Source: Rhizobium leguminosarum bv. trifolii WSM1325
GTDB taxonomy: Bacteria; Pseudomonadota; Alphaproteobacteria; Rhizobiales; Rhizobiaceae
DNA length: 64,000 bases
Assembly (NCBI GenBank): GCA_000023185.1
Contig: CP001622.1
Coordinates: forward strand, 2,356,001 to 2,420,000
Reading direction: 5' to 3'
Part shown: positions 23,305 to 32,008 of the stretch, piece after piece
Position numbering within the stretch: position 1 is the first letter of the stretch
Layout: each line of letters begins with the position of its first letter
Position numbers and translations under genes: made by a program
Notes under the pieces: generated by a model
Databases searched by the model: none
What the model was told of the DNA's origin: nothing
Seen by the model: the letters and a program-made list of their open reading frames with translations, nothing else

Positions 23305-25095
23305 ATGCTTATGAAATTGGATCGGCGCGGTTTCCGCGCGCTGCGTGTTTTCTTTGATCCGGGACGCCTGAGGGCGCTGACCCGGCGCAGCGAGGTCGGC
23401 CTGTCGCTGGCGGGCGCCGTCGTCGGCATCATCTCGGGTCTTGCCGTCACCGGCATGAGCTACGTCTCCAACGAGCTGCATCAGCTGGTCTTCGGCATTG
23501 CCGACAGCGAAAGGTTGAGCTCCTCCGAGATCGAGAACAAGCTGCTGCTGCTCACCGCCCCGGTTATCGGCGGCGCCCTGCTCGGCCTGCTGCTTTTCGT
23601 GCTGGCGAAACGACGCAAGAAACCGATGGTCGACCCGATCGAGGCCAATGCGCTGCATGGCGGCCGCCTGTCCTTGACCGACAGCATCATCGTTGCCGTG
23701 CAGAACCTGATCTCCAACGGTTTCGGCGCCTCCGTCGGCCTGGAGGCCGGCTATACCCAGCTTGCCGCCGGCCTCGCCTCGAAATTCGGTCTGAAGCTGC
23801 AGCTTCGCCGCTCGGACCTGCGCACCCTCGTTGGCTGCGGCGCGGCGGGCGCCATCGCCGCCGCCTTCAACGCGCCGCTGACCGGCGCCTTCTATGCTTT
23901 CGAGCTGATCATCGGCACCTATACGATCGTCTCGCTGACGCCTGTCGTCGTCTCCGCCCTTGTCTCCACCCTGATCGCAAGGCTGCTCGCCGGCAGCGAT
24001 TTCACCATCGATATCGGCAGCTTCGGCTCGGTCGTGCCGGCCGATTATATCCCAGCGCTGCTGCTCGGTGCGTTCTGCGCCGGTGTCGGCATCCTGATCA
24101 TGCAGGGCGTCGCTTTTGTCGAGGAGCTTGCGCGCAAGAGCTCGATCGCCCCACCCTTCCGCCCGGCACTCGGCGGCATCATCGTCGGGCTCTTGGCGAT
24201 GATCTCGCCGCAGGTGCTTTCGGCCGGCCACGGCGCGCTGCATCTCAACCTTTCCCGTGACGTGGCAATCCCGACGCTGATCGGCCTCTTCCTTTTGAAA
24301 TCCTTCGCCTCGGCGATCTCGATCGGCTCCGGCTTCAGGGGCGGCCTGTTTTTCGCCTCTCTGTTCATGGGAGCCCTGCTCGGCAAACTCTTCGCCTATT
24401 GCGGCCCCTATTTCGCCGATGCGACGCTGACGCCCGTCATCTATGCCGTGGTCGGCATGAGTTCGCTTGCCGTCGCCGTCATCGGCGGGCCGCTGACCAT
24501 GACCTTCCTGGCGCTCGAAATCACCGGCGACTTTCCGATCACGGCGCTGGTGCTCGCTGCCGTCATCACCTCCTCGCTGGTCGTGCGTTCGACCTTCGGC
24601 TACTCCTTCGCCACATGGCGCTTCCACCTGCGCGGCGAAAGCATCCGCAGCGCCCATGATGTCGGCTGGATCCGCAATCTGACGGTCGACAAGCTGATGC
24701 GCGCCGACGTCAAGACGGCAAGGGCGGGCATTTCTCTGGAGGAATTCAAGCAGGCCTTCCCGATCGGCTCGACCCAGCGCGTCATCCTCGTCGAGGAGAG
24801 CGACAAATATGCGGGCCTCGTGCTGGTGCCGGAGATTTACGCCAATCCGACCGATGCGCAGGACGAGGGCAAGACGCTTGCCGATTTCATCCACTATCGC
24901 AACGATTTCCTGCAGCCGCAGATGAATGCCAGGCAGGCGGCGGCGATCTTCGACAAGAGCGAAAGCGAAGCGCTCGCCGTCGTCAACAACCTGATCGAAC
25001 GCAAGGTGATCGGCCAGCTCAGCGAAAGCTATACGCTGCGCCGCTACAGCGAAGAACTCGACCGCCGCCGCCGCGAGGTCTCAGGCGAGATCTGA
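23305..25095 (+). CDS. ClC-family chloride channel/transporter with C-terminal CBS-like region
   Basis: A 596-residue ClC protein. About eleven hydrophobic helices occupy residues 30-440. The anion-selectivity segments appear as SNGFGASVGLEAGYTQ, which keeps the Glu of the usual GxEGP though not the Gly-Pro. A later GSGFRGGLFFASLFMG corresponds to the GxFxP region. The C-terminal 130 residues (NLTVDKLMRADVKTAR onward) look like a degenerate pair of CBS domains. It moves chloride or a similar anion across the inner membrane; channel or H+ exchange mode cannot be told. It is transcribed away from the cobalamin riboswitch and converges with the cyclase gene. Confidence 0.92.
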   Translation: MLMKLDRRGFRALRVFFDPGRLRALTRRSEVGLSLAGAVVGIISGLAVTGMSYVSNELHQLVFGIADSERLSSSEIENKLLLLTAPVIGGALLGLLLFVLAKRRKKPMVDPIEANALHGGRLSLTDSIIVAVQNLISNGFGASVGLEAGYTQLAAGLASKFGLKLQLRRSDLRTLVGCGAAGAIAAAFNAPLTGAFYAFELIIGTYTIVSLTPVVVSALVSTLIARLLAGSDFTIDIGSFGSVVPADYIPALLLGAFCAGVGILIMQGVAFVEELARKSSIAPPFRPALGGIIVGLLAMISPQVLSAGHGALHLNLSRDVAIPTLIGLFLLKSFASAISIGSGFRGGLFFASLFMGALLGKLFAYCGPYFADATLTPVIYAVVGMSSLAVAVIGGPLTMTFLALEITGDFPITALVLAAVITSSLVVRSTFGYSFATWRFHLRGESIRSAHDVGWIRNLTVDKLMRADVKTARAGISLEEFKQAFPIGSTQRVILVEESDKYAGLVLVPEIYANPTDAQDEGKTLADFIHYRNDFLQPQMNARQAAAIFDKSESEALAVVNNLIERKVIGQLSESYTLRRYSEELDRRRREVSGEI

Positions 25096-25116
25096 GCAAG
25101 TCGGAACACTCCGTCG

Positions 25117-26217
25117 TCAGTCGGTGCCGGCGAGTTTGAAGACGTTGACCGGCTTCGAAACGCCGCGCAATTCGAAGGAGCCGAGACATTCGCTGGCAAC
25201 GGCAGAGGTGACCGCGAAACTCTCCGACATCAGCAAATGGTGCCCGAGCGTGCCGCAGAGCTTTTCGAGCCGCGAAGCCTCGTTGACGGCGCTGCCGATC
25301 ACCGTGAAATCAAGCCTGCCGCGTGCGCCTATATTTCCGTAGAAGACCTCGCCGAGATGCAGCACGACATCGACGCCGATGTCAGGACCTACATCATTCC
25401 TCCGCTGACCATTCAGCACCTTGTTGGCTTCTAGAATATTCCTTGCTGAAGCCAGAGCGGCCATGCAGGCCTTTTGCGGATCTTCAGCATCGGTCGGAAA
25501 GATCGCCAGCACGCTATCGCCCATGAACTTGAGGATCTCGCCCGAATTTTCCTCGACATGCCAGCCGATCAGCTCGAAATGTTCATTCAGAAACCCGGCG
25601 ATTTCGCCCGGCTGATAAACCTCGGTCAGCGCCGTGAAGTTTCTCAGGTCCGCAAGCAGGATCGCAGCATTGATCGCCCCTCCCTTTCCCCTCTGAATAT
25701 CGCCTGCAAGGATGCGTGCACTTGTCTTGGCGCCTGTATAGACGGCGAGGATATCCGATGCGGTTTTCGTTGCCGCGATACGATAACAAGCCAGCCCCAG
25801 CGCCGGGAAGAGCTTCGCGACGATCGCCAGTTGATCATCGGAAAATCCGCCCGGCCTGTCGCTAGTGAGGGACAGGCTGACGCCGCGTAGCGCAGCCTCC
25901 TTCGGGAACTCCAGCAGGCTGACCAGGTGATCCGTGCCGCCGCTATGCGCGAATTCCGCAAGCTGCGGGTAGTCATCGACACCCTCACCCTTGGCGATGT
26001 TCCAGCGACCTGACGTTTCGCCACGGCCCAAAAGAAAATAGATCGGGGTCTTTTCGAAATTCAGCACTCCCGCAGTGCCATATTCGGCATTCTCGATCGT
26101 GGTCGCACCGCCGCGCACGAAATTGGCCGAGACGCCGCCATACATGGGATGAATTGACGGCATTGAAATGCTTCCCCGCCAGATCGGAAAGCCATCCGCG
26201 ATCAACCGATCGCACAA
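25117..26217 (-). CDS. Class III adenylate/guanylate cyclase with N-terminal sensory region
   Basis: The C-terminal half (about 180-340) is a class III cyclase domain. Metal-binding Asp residues are in ILLADLRNFTAL and KFMGDSVLAIF. Substrate-contact motifs are HLGEVFYGNIGARGRLDFTV and GSAVNEASRLE. The N-terminal 170 residues are of the type often paired with such cyclases in rhizobia (FPIWRGSISMPSIHPMYGG). The only conventional start is TTG at 26217. Family-like sequence (ISNHIQWLIEHGITAEHIAE) continues in frame upstream to about 26290 without any ATG, GTG or TTG. The true N-terminus may therefore be lost to a one-base change in the T5 run at 26289-26293 (see findings). Confidence 0.85.
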   Translation of the reverse strand: MCDRLIADGFPIWRGSISMPSIHPMYGGVSANFVRGGATTIENAEYGTAGVLNFEKTPIYFLLGRGETSGRWNIAKGEGVDDYPQLAEFAHSGGTDHLVSLLEFPKEAALRGVSLSLTSDRPGGFSDDQLAIVAKLFPALGLACYRIAATKTASDILAVYTGAKTSARILAGDIQRGKGGAINAAILLADLRNFTALTEVYQPGEIAGFLNEHFELIGWHVEENSGEILKFMGDSVLAIFPTDAEDPQKACMAALASARNILEANKVLNGQRRNDVGPDIGVDVVLHLGEVFYGNIGARGRLDFTVIGSAVNEASRLEKLCGTLGHHLLMSESFAVTSAVASECLGSFELRGVSKPVNVFKLAGTD

Positions 26218-26291
26218 TGCGGCTATCAGCTCGGCGATATGCTCAGCTGTGATTCCATGTTCTATAAGCCACTGAATATGATTGCTAATTT

Positions 26292-26514
26292 TTAAACCTC
26301 CACATGAGCCGCCACAATCTTATGATGGCAAATCGGGCAAATGGGCGGCAATCCGAACCGGGTCGCCACGACATCCAGTGATAGCCCGGCCAAACCGATG
26401 TTTCTAGCCATCGAGCTCGGCCACCACAACCGCGGGGCAGATGGCAGAGAGATTGATACCGTTATCGACGCATTGCGAGGTTTTACGCCCGATGCGGACG
26501 CCCACCACGAGGCG
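26292..26514. other. Stretch between cyclase and DUF1127 genes
   Basis: No gene I can defend. A minus-strand open frame (26292-26582) ends with a CPICHHK metal-knuckle-like motif, but most of it runs out of frame across the DUF1127 gene. An opposing plus-strand frame (26341-26829) is antisense to that gene. Confidence 0.4.
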
Positions 26515-26736
26515 CTAGCGGAACCTGCTCCAGTCTGCATCCTGGGAGGCGACGAAGGGTATTTCGCCCCTCGACAAGGCAATGTCTTTCAGCATGTGAT
26601 CTGGCAAGGCGCCAAGCTGATTTGCCGCCGATCGCCTGCGTCGCCAGACGACAAGGGCGCGCAGCGGAGAGGTAAGCAGCGCCATCACTTTGCGCAGTCG
26701 CAGCTCGACCGCGCCGGACAAGAGCTTCTCGTTCAT
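26515..26736 (-). CDS. DUF1127 (YjiS-like) small protein
   Basis: A 73-residue basic protein. The C-terminal part LGALPDHMLKDIALSRGEIP is the DUF1127 signature, and a helical segment rich in Arg (LRALVVWRRRRSAANQ) precedes it. Small DUF1127 proteins in alphaproteobacteria have been tied to RNA turnover and phosphate or carbon metabolism; nothing here says which. I chose the ATG at 26736, which has GGGGA five bases upstream. A Met four codons earlier lacks a ribosome site. Confidence 0.85.
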   Translation of the reverse strand: MNEKLLSGAVELRLRKVMALLTSPLRALVVWRRRRSAANQLGALPDHMLKDIALSRGEIPFVASQDADWSRFR

Positions 26737-26825
26737 TGTGATCCCCATGAATTTGCGCGTGCCGATGGCAAGATCGCAACCCGGAGAACCGGTCGGCGAC
26801 TCGTTCGCCGGCCGGTTCCGACATC

Positions 26826-27098
26826 CTAGCGCGCCGAATGTGGGCCGATGAGCGTCGTGATCTCCGTCACCCGGTCCGCCGGAAAGCCACCCTTTTCCGC
26901 GTGCCGATAGACCGCTTCCGCGCTCTCGGCCTCATGAACGCAGTACATCTTGTCCCCGGTCACATAGCTGGTGATCCAGGTATAGGGTTCGCCGAGGGAC
27001 GCTACGACGGCGTTGGATTTCGCCGAGATCTCGCGCAGAGTTTCCTTGTCCATGTCCCCGAGACCTGGAATGTTTCGTTCGACAACGAATTGCGGCAT
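26826..27098 (-). CDS. DUF4242 family small protein
   Basis: A 90-residue protein of the DUF4242 type: FVVERNIPGLGDMDKETLRE at the start, then WITSYVTGDKMYCVHEAESA and a terminal DRVTEITTLIGP. The fold is a ferredoxin-like alpha/beta sandwich, some members are annotated as possible metal binders, and the biochemical role is not known. It lies 42 bases downstream of a secreted-protein gene on the same strand, opposite a LuxR-type regulator. The three may form a functional group. Confidence 0.85.
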   Translation of the reverse strand: MPQFVVERNIPGLGDMDKETLREISAKSNAVVASLGEPYTWITSYVTGDKMYCVHEAESAEAVYRHAEKGGFPADRVTEITTLIGPHSAR

Positions 27099-27140
27099 TG
27101 TTTTATCCTTTCATGATGTTTTGAGTGAGCTGGAGCTTCA

Positions 27141-27626
27141 TCAACCGTGCGCATGCCGGCAGCTGACGTCAGGGTTCATGTCGGCGAACGGTCCCCTCGG
27201 ATTGTTCTTCCATGCCCAGACGTGCAGCTCGTAGAAAGCCGGAAGGCCGTAGCGGTTCGGTGCGTTCGTGAAACTGAACAGCTGGCCGCCGAGATTGGCG
27301 GGACCTTTCGTCGTGATGTATTCGACAGCGACGAGTTTCATCTTGCCGTGTTCGTCAGGCTCGTACATCACGGCCTCCGGTCTGGAGAGATCAATGGCCT
27401 CATCCTTGATGAGGTCGGCACTGACATAGTGGATACCCATCGCACCTCCATCTATGCCGCTGGTGCACGGGATCGGCGAATAGCCTTCCTTGACGGCCTG
27501 GTTGACGTCCCGGAAGCGCGCATTGGCCTCCCGGACCTGTTCCGGCAGGCCGCCGCCGCCGAGCGCTGCAGCCGGAAGAGCTGCCATAATGAGAAGCGCC
27601 GCGATCGGCGCTTTTGTCGCTTTCAT
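27141..27626 (-). CDS. Conserved secreted protein of unknown function
   Basis: A 161-residue protein with a clear signal peptide (MKATKAPIAALLIMAALPAA, cleavage near 22-24). The mature part has conserved-looking blocks: NQAVKEGYSPIPCTSGIDGG, GIHYVSADLIKDE, YFELHVW-like YELHVWAWKNNPRG, and a Cys/His C-terminus (SCRHAHG). Two Cys residues could form a disulfide in the periplasm. I do not recognise an enzyme motif. It is divergent from the LuxR-type gene at 27813 and upstream of the DUF4242 gene. Confidence 0.75.
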   Translation of the reverse strand: MKATKAPIAALLIMAALPAAALGGGGLPEQVREANARFRDVNQAVKEGYSPIPCTSGIDGGAMGIHYVSADLIKDEAIDLSRPEAVMYEPDEHGKMKLVAVEYITTKGPANLGGQLFSFTNAPNRYGLPAFYELHVWAWKNNPRGPFADMNPDVSCRHAHG

Positions 27627-27812
27627 GAAGATTGCCCTCCAATTTCTGGTTGTCCAAGCCGATTGGATTCCGGCCGGCAGTGCGTTGTAAAAAATCCGCG
27701 CGATGAAACATCTCCCGCATGGGGGATGAAATCTTCCGCAAATCCCGGAAATGAAGGCGCCGTGGCCGGCGACAATTGACCGGGCTGGCCGGGCTGATGC
27801 AGGATTGTGATC

Positions 27813-28946
27813 ATGGAACAGCAGCTGTCGGAAATTATTGGCGCTATTTATGATTGCGTGGCCCGGGAGGATGCCTGGCCAAACGCTCTTCGTCTGATCA
27901 ATGGTCAGGTGAACGGTTTTCTAACCACGCTTGCCGTCTTCGACACCACCACGCGTTCCGCACGGCTGGCCCAGATCGCCTGCGACGACGGAGAGGCCAT
28001 CCGCACCCTCGTCGCGCATGCGAAGGACGTCCCGTTCTTCCACCTTCTCCACCGAATGGAGATCGATCAGCCGGATACGCTGGAGCGGATGTTTTCCCTC
28101 TATGGACCCGATGGCGAAGCCGTCTGGAAAAGCGGTGCGCTACACCAGAACTTTCATGCCAGGTATGGGGTTCTAAACTCGATCGACATGGCCGTGCTGA
28201 AGCGCCCGACCCGTGTCGGGACGATCAACATTTCGGTGCAATACGAACCGAGCGAGCGACGTGTCTTCGACATCATCGGGCTGCTCGGTCCGCATATCCG
28301 CCGTGCCGTGACGATCCACGACATGTTCGAGATGGAGCGCGCCGAAGCCGCCGTCCTCAGGGAGGTCATCGACGCCCTCGATCATGCGGTCTTCATCGTT
28401 GCAGAAGACATGACAATCCTCTTCGCCAATGAAGCCGCCGAAGCGCGGCTGCGCGAGCAGCACGTGGTCCACTCGCTTTCAGGCCGTCTGGCCGCTCGCT
28501 ATAGTTATGCAGGCGCCGCCCTTTCCAACGCAGTGGCGCTTGGCGCGCGCGACGAAATCAGTCTCGCAGCCGCTGGGATCGATGTTCCCCTTGCCTCGGC
28601 GGAGCGCCCCGCCGTCGCCCACGTTCTGCCGTTGCAGCGGCGCACCGAAAGGGGACGCTTCGAAAGCCGGGCGGCGGCGGCGATCTTTCTCGCCGCGGCT
28701 GGAACGGTGGTCCAGTCTGCCGTCGAAGCCGTTGCCGCCCTTTTTGCTCTCACGCCTGCCGAACGGCGCGTGGTCGGCTACGTGTCCGAAGGTATGACGC
28801 GATCCGAGATTGCAAATGCGCAGGGCGTTGCCGACGGCACCGTGAAATCGCAACTGGCCGCCATCTACGACAAGACGGGAGCGGAAGACCAGCGCAGCCT
28901 GCAGCAGCTCGTACGCGAACTCAGCCCACCTGTCAGGCGCGCCTAA
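27813..28946 (+). CDS. LuxR-family transcriptional regulator with PAS-like core
   Basis: A 377-residue regulator. The C-terminal 60 residues are a LuxR/GerE helix-turn-helix: LTPAERRVVGYVSEGMTRSE, then ANAQGVADGTVKSQLAAIYD. A central PAS-like segment (VIDALDHAVFIVAEDMTILF, about 185-205) follows an N-terminal sensor region of unknown ligand. There is no receiver domain, so it is not a two-component regulator. I chose the ATG at 27813 (AGGA eight bases upstream) over a GTG two codons earlier. It is divergent from the secreted protein and DUF4242 genes, which are natural targets. Confidence 0.87.
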   Translation: MEQQLSEIIGAIYDCVAREDAWPNALRLINGQVNGFLTTLAVFDTTTRSARLAQIACDDGEAIRTLVAHAKDVPFFHLLHRMEIDQPDTLERMFSLYGPDGEAVWKSGALHQNFHARYGVLNSIDMAVLKRPTRVGTINISVQYEPSERRVFDIIGLLGPHIRRAVTIHDMFEMERAEAAVLREVIDALDHAVFIVAEDMTILFANEAAEARLREQHVVHSLSGRLAARYSYAGAALSNAVALGARDEISLAAAGIDVPLASAERPAVAHVLPLQRRTERGRFESRAAAAIFLAAAGTVVQSAVEAVAALFALTPAERRVVGYVSEGMTRSEIANAQGVADGTVKSQLAAIYDKTGAEDQRSLQQLVRELSPPVRRA

Positions 28947-29025
28947 GAAGTCGACATCAAACTTCGGTCGATTGGGCGGATTACGCGAAAAGGCACGCCG
29001 GCGCCACGGCAGTTGCGGGCTCCGC

Positions 29026-29796
29026 TCACATCCTGACCGTCATACCGCCGTCGACCGTCAGCACATGGCCGTTGACGAAGGAAGCGGCGGCGCTTGCCAG
29101 AAACAGCGCCGCGCCGGCGATCTCGTCCGGCCGTCCCCAGCGCTGGACCGGGATGCGCTGGCGCACGAAGGGCATGAATTCCTCGTTCGCAGCCATCGCC
29201 GCGTTCGTCTCGGTGGCAAACCAGCCGGGCGCAATTGCGTTGCTGGTGATGCCGTGCGGGCCGAATTCGACTGCCATGCCGCGCATCAGTCCGGTCAGGC
29301 CCTGCTTGGCTGCCGGATAGACGCAGTCGCCGGGCATGACGACATGGCCGCTGATCGAGGTCACCGCGATCAGGCGGCCGTGATTGCACCGCTTCATCAA
29401 CACGGCAGCGTCGCGCGAAAGCGTCATCGCCGCCGCCAGGTCGGTGCGCAGCAGCTCGATGATCGCATCATCGTCGAATTCGGCCAGAGGCCGCCTGTCG
29501 CGGGCGCCGACATTGTTGATCAAAATATCGAGACGGCCATGGTTCTTGTCGACATCGGCCATCGCAGCACGCTGTGCCTCGCGATCGGCGACGTCGAATG
29601 CCGCGACCTCCGCCGTGCCGCCCGCGGCCCGGATGGTCGATACGGCGTTTTCCAGCGTCGCCGCCGTACGTCCGTTGACGATGACATGCGCGCCGGCTTC
29701 GGCAAGGGCGCGCGCCATCTCGAAGCCCAGACCACGGCCACCGCCGGTCACCAGCGCCACCTGCCCTGCCAGCGAAAATCTGTCCAATATGCTCAT
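29026..29796 (-). CDS. Short-chain dehydrogenase/reductase (gluconate 5-dehydrogenase-like)
   Basis: A 256-residue classical SDR. The cofactor turn is [17 protein letters not shown] (about 14-30), followed by the NNVG motif (about 93). The catalytic Ser is in AVTSISGHV and the Tyr/Lys pair in [16 protein letters not shown]. The C-terminal [20 protein letters not shown] is standard. Overall pattern resembles gluconate 5-dehydrogenase or 3-oxoacyl-ACP reductase types, and the substrate cannot be read from sequence. I chose the ATG at 29796, which puts the Rossmann strand at the usual distance from the N-terminus. Confidence 0.9.
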   Translation of the reverse strand: MSILDRFSLAGQVALVTGGGRGLGFEMARALAEAGAHVIVNGRTAATLENAVSTIRAAGGTAEVAAFDVADREAQRAAMADVDKNHGRLDILINNVGARDRRPLAEFDDDAIIELLRTDLAAAMTLSRDAAVLMKRCNHGRLIAVTSISGHVVMPGDCVYPAAKQGLTGLMRGMAVEFGPHGITSNAIAPGWFATETNAAMAANEEFMPFVRQRIPVQRWGRPDEIAGAALFLASAAASFVNGHVLTVDGGMTVRM

Positions 29797-29918
29797 GGTT
29801 TTCGTCGCTCTCAACCGGGTCCGCCGCGACAATTAATGGACTCAGTCAATTAATTTGGCAATAGCCGAACGACGAGACCGGATGATGGTGAGGCAGCCCC
29901 GTCCGGTACACATCCGAC

Positions 29919-31373
29919 CTAACCAAGCAGCCCGGCCAGCCAGCGTGGATCGAGATGACGTTCCAATTCCCCGGCGACGTCGTCGAGCGCCTGCTCGACG
30001 CTCTCGCGGTAATTCCTCCGCTCGCCTGATAGGCCGAAACTTTGGAGCAGTCGAGCGCGGTAAGTGTCGCAGCCGAAGAGCCCATGCAGATAGGTGCCCA
30101 TGATCCGGCCGTCGGACGAAAGCGCCCCGTCGGGTGCTCCATCGATGATTGCCGAAGGCCGATTGCAATCCGGGCCGCGGGTGATGCCGAGATGGATCTG
30201 GTAGCCGTCAAGCGGCGCGTCATATTCGGTCGAGCGGGCATGGCTGTTGCGCACGGTCTTTTCCGGCGCCATCTCGGTCTCGACATCGAGAAGCGCAAGC
30301 CCCGGTGTCTCCAGCGTCCCGCCCTCGATGCCGAGCGGATCGTGCACCGTCCGGCCGAGCATCTGGTAACCGCCGCAGATGCCGATCACCCGGCCGCCGC
30401 GCCTGACATGCGCCTGGAGATCGCGGTCCCAGCCCTGCACCCTGAAGTCGGCGAGATCCGATATTGTCGATTTCGAGCCGGGAAGCACAACGAGGCTCGC
30501 ATCGGCTGGCATCCGCTCGCCGGCGCGAACGAAGACCAACTCAACATCCGGCTCGGTCCTCAGTGGATCGAGATCGTCGAAATTGGCGATACGTGGCAGC
30601 ACCGGCACGGCGATCTTCAGCGCGCGCGCCCCGCCCCTCGCCAGCCGTTCGAGCACGACCGAATCTTCGGCCGGCAGGCGCGCGGCACCCCGCAGCCAAG
30701 GCACGATGCCGAAACACGGCCAGCCGGTAAAACCTTCGATGGCGCGAATGCCGTCATCGAACAGCGAGACGTCGCCGCGGAACTTGTTGATGATATAGCC
30801 CGCAATCATCGCCCGGTCGCCCTCGTCGAGGATCGCATGCGTGCCGACCAGCGAGGCGATGACACCGCCGCGGTCGATATCGCCGACGAGCACGACAGGC
30901 ACGCCGGCCCGCGTCGCAAAGCCCATATTGGCGATGTCGCCAGCCCTGAGATTGATCTCGGCCGGCGATCCGGCGCCCTCGACGATAACGAGGTCGGTCC
31001 CCGCAGCCACTTTTTCAAAACTCTCGAGCACGGCGCCGAGCAGCTCGGGCTTCAGCCGCTGATAGTCGCGTCCCTTTGCCTGTCCGAACACCCTGCCCTG
31101 GACGATGATCTGGCTGCCATTGTCCGATTGCGGCTTGAGCAGCACCGGGTTCATGTGGACCGAGGATGGCGTGCGCGCGGCCAGCGACTGCAGCCACTGC
31201 GCCCGGCCGATCTCGCCGCCGTCATCGGCGACCGCCGCATTGTTCGACATGTTCTGTGGCTTGAACGGACGGACCGTCAGCCCGCGATTGGCCGCCAGTC
31301 GGCAGAGCCCTGCGACCAGCACCGTCTTGCCGACATCGGAGCCGGTTCCCTGCAGCATGATCGCTCTTGCCAT
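29919..31373 (-). CDS. cobQ: Adenosylcobyric acid synthase CobQ
   Basis: A 484-residue amidotransferase of the CobQ family. The N-terminal ATPase loop is MLQGTGSDVGKTVLVAGL (about 6-23), followed by the family landmarks VRPFKPQNMSNNAAV and IVEGAGSPAEINLR. The C-terminal glutaminase has Cys in VIGICGGYQMLG and His in MGTYLHGLFG. It amidates side chains b, d, e and g of adenosylcobyrinic acid a,c-diamide. I chose the ATG at 31373, four codons inside the longest frame, because it is directly followed by the conserved RAIMLQGTGS. It is about 7 kb from the other cob genes and follows a leader with three strong hairpins. Confidence 0.95.
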   Translation of the reverse strand: MARAIMLQGTGSDVGKTVLVAGLCRLAANRGLTVRPFKPQNMSNNAAVADDGGEIGRAQWLQSLAARTPSSVHMNPVLLKPQSDNGSQIIVQGRVFGQAKGRDYQRLKPELLGAVLESFEKVAAGTDLVIVEGAGSPAEINLRAGDIANMGFATRAGVPVVLVGDIDRGGVIASLVGTHAILDEGDRAMIAGYIINKFRGDVSLFDDGIRAIEGFTGWPCFGIVPWLRGAARLPAEDSVVLERLARGGARALKIAVPVLPRIANFDDLDPLRTEPDVELVFVRAGERMPADASLVVLPGSKSTISDLADFRVQGWDRDLQAHVRRGGRVIGICGGYQMLGRTVHDPLGIEGGTLETPGLALLDVETEMAPEKTVRNSHARSTEYDAPLDGYQIHLGITRGPDCNRPSAIIDGAPDGALSSDGRIMGTYLHGLFGCDTYRARLLQSFGLSGERRNYRESVEQALDDVAGELERHLDPRWLAGLLG

Positions 31374-31485
31374 GATGGCCCGCATTCGCCTCTCGTTCAG
31401 GCGAGGCCTACAATGGGCGGCAACCTCGGGTCAAGCTTGGCCCGGCGCAAGACTTAGCTTGGGACAAGTACCCACGCAAACGCGA

Positions 31486-31593
31486 AAACCGCGCATGGCC
31501 TTGGCTCTGCGCGGTTTGCCGAAAAACTCAGGCGTCTTCGCCCTTACACGGCGAAGCTCGCTTTCTCCGGTACGCACTACCTGAACCGGAGAA
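31486..31593 (-). ncRNA. Candidate structured RNA or cobQ leader with three perfect hairpins
   Basis: Three perfect stems lie within 108 bases: AAACCGCGC/GCGCGGTTT (31486-31494 with 31509-31517), CTTCGCC/GGCGAAG (31536-31542 with 31550-31556) and TTCTCCGGT/ACCGGAGAA (31563-31571 with 31585-31593). On the minus strand the last stem is followed by TTTTCGCG, so it could end a small RNA about 110 bases before cobQ. The strand is inferred. A 60-codon open frame overlaps it. Confidence 0.5.
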
Positions 31594-32008
31594 GCGGCGG
31601 TCATTGCTGCCACGCCCCAACTGATAACGGCACATTCTTACCGGAGAGTTATTGAAGGCTTACGCAAATGTTAATTTTGATCTTTTTTGACATTCTGGCC
31701 AAAATTTCTGCCGAAGATCCGCAGCCTGTCGCCAAGAGCGTGCTTTTCACCCGAGGGTGCCAGTTTCGGAATGCTGACATAAATTCTTCGAATTCAATAA
31801 TTTAGTCACGCAACCATGAGCAGAAGATGGTTGATTTCTGCGAGCGAACGCGTAGGCTCCGTCATAACACGCCATTGTTGAACATGGCTTGCCTATGAAC
31901 CGGAAAGCCTGTTGCGGTATCGCCCCGGCATTCGGGTGCTCGGAGAGATTTGTCGGTGAATTTCAGAGCCTGCTGCACGTCCACCTAAGAAGAATTCGGG
32001 GAATGACG
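31594..32008. other. Gene-free stretch before the betaine-type binding protein
   Basis: Moderately AT-rich with a T-rich tract near 31680-31690. It contains a weak AACCAT/ATGGTT hairpin (around 31812-31834). The frame of the binding protein is open back to 31889 but lacks coding character there. No known element is recognised. Confidence 0.4.

Noticed and set aside
23299..24894. A 531-codon minus-strand open frame opposite the ClC gene
   Set aside because: Asp/Gly/Arg/Gln-rich shadow sequence. The plus-strand frame has clear ClC helices and motifs.
31431..31613. A 60-codon frame over the three hairpins before cobQ
   Set aside because: The hairpins are exact, which coding sequence would hardly allow by chance. 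I kept it only as an alternative explanation of the region.
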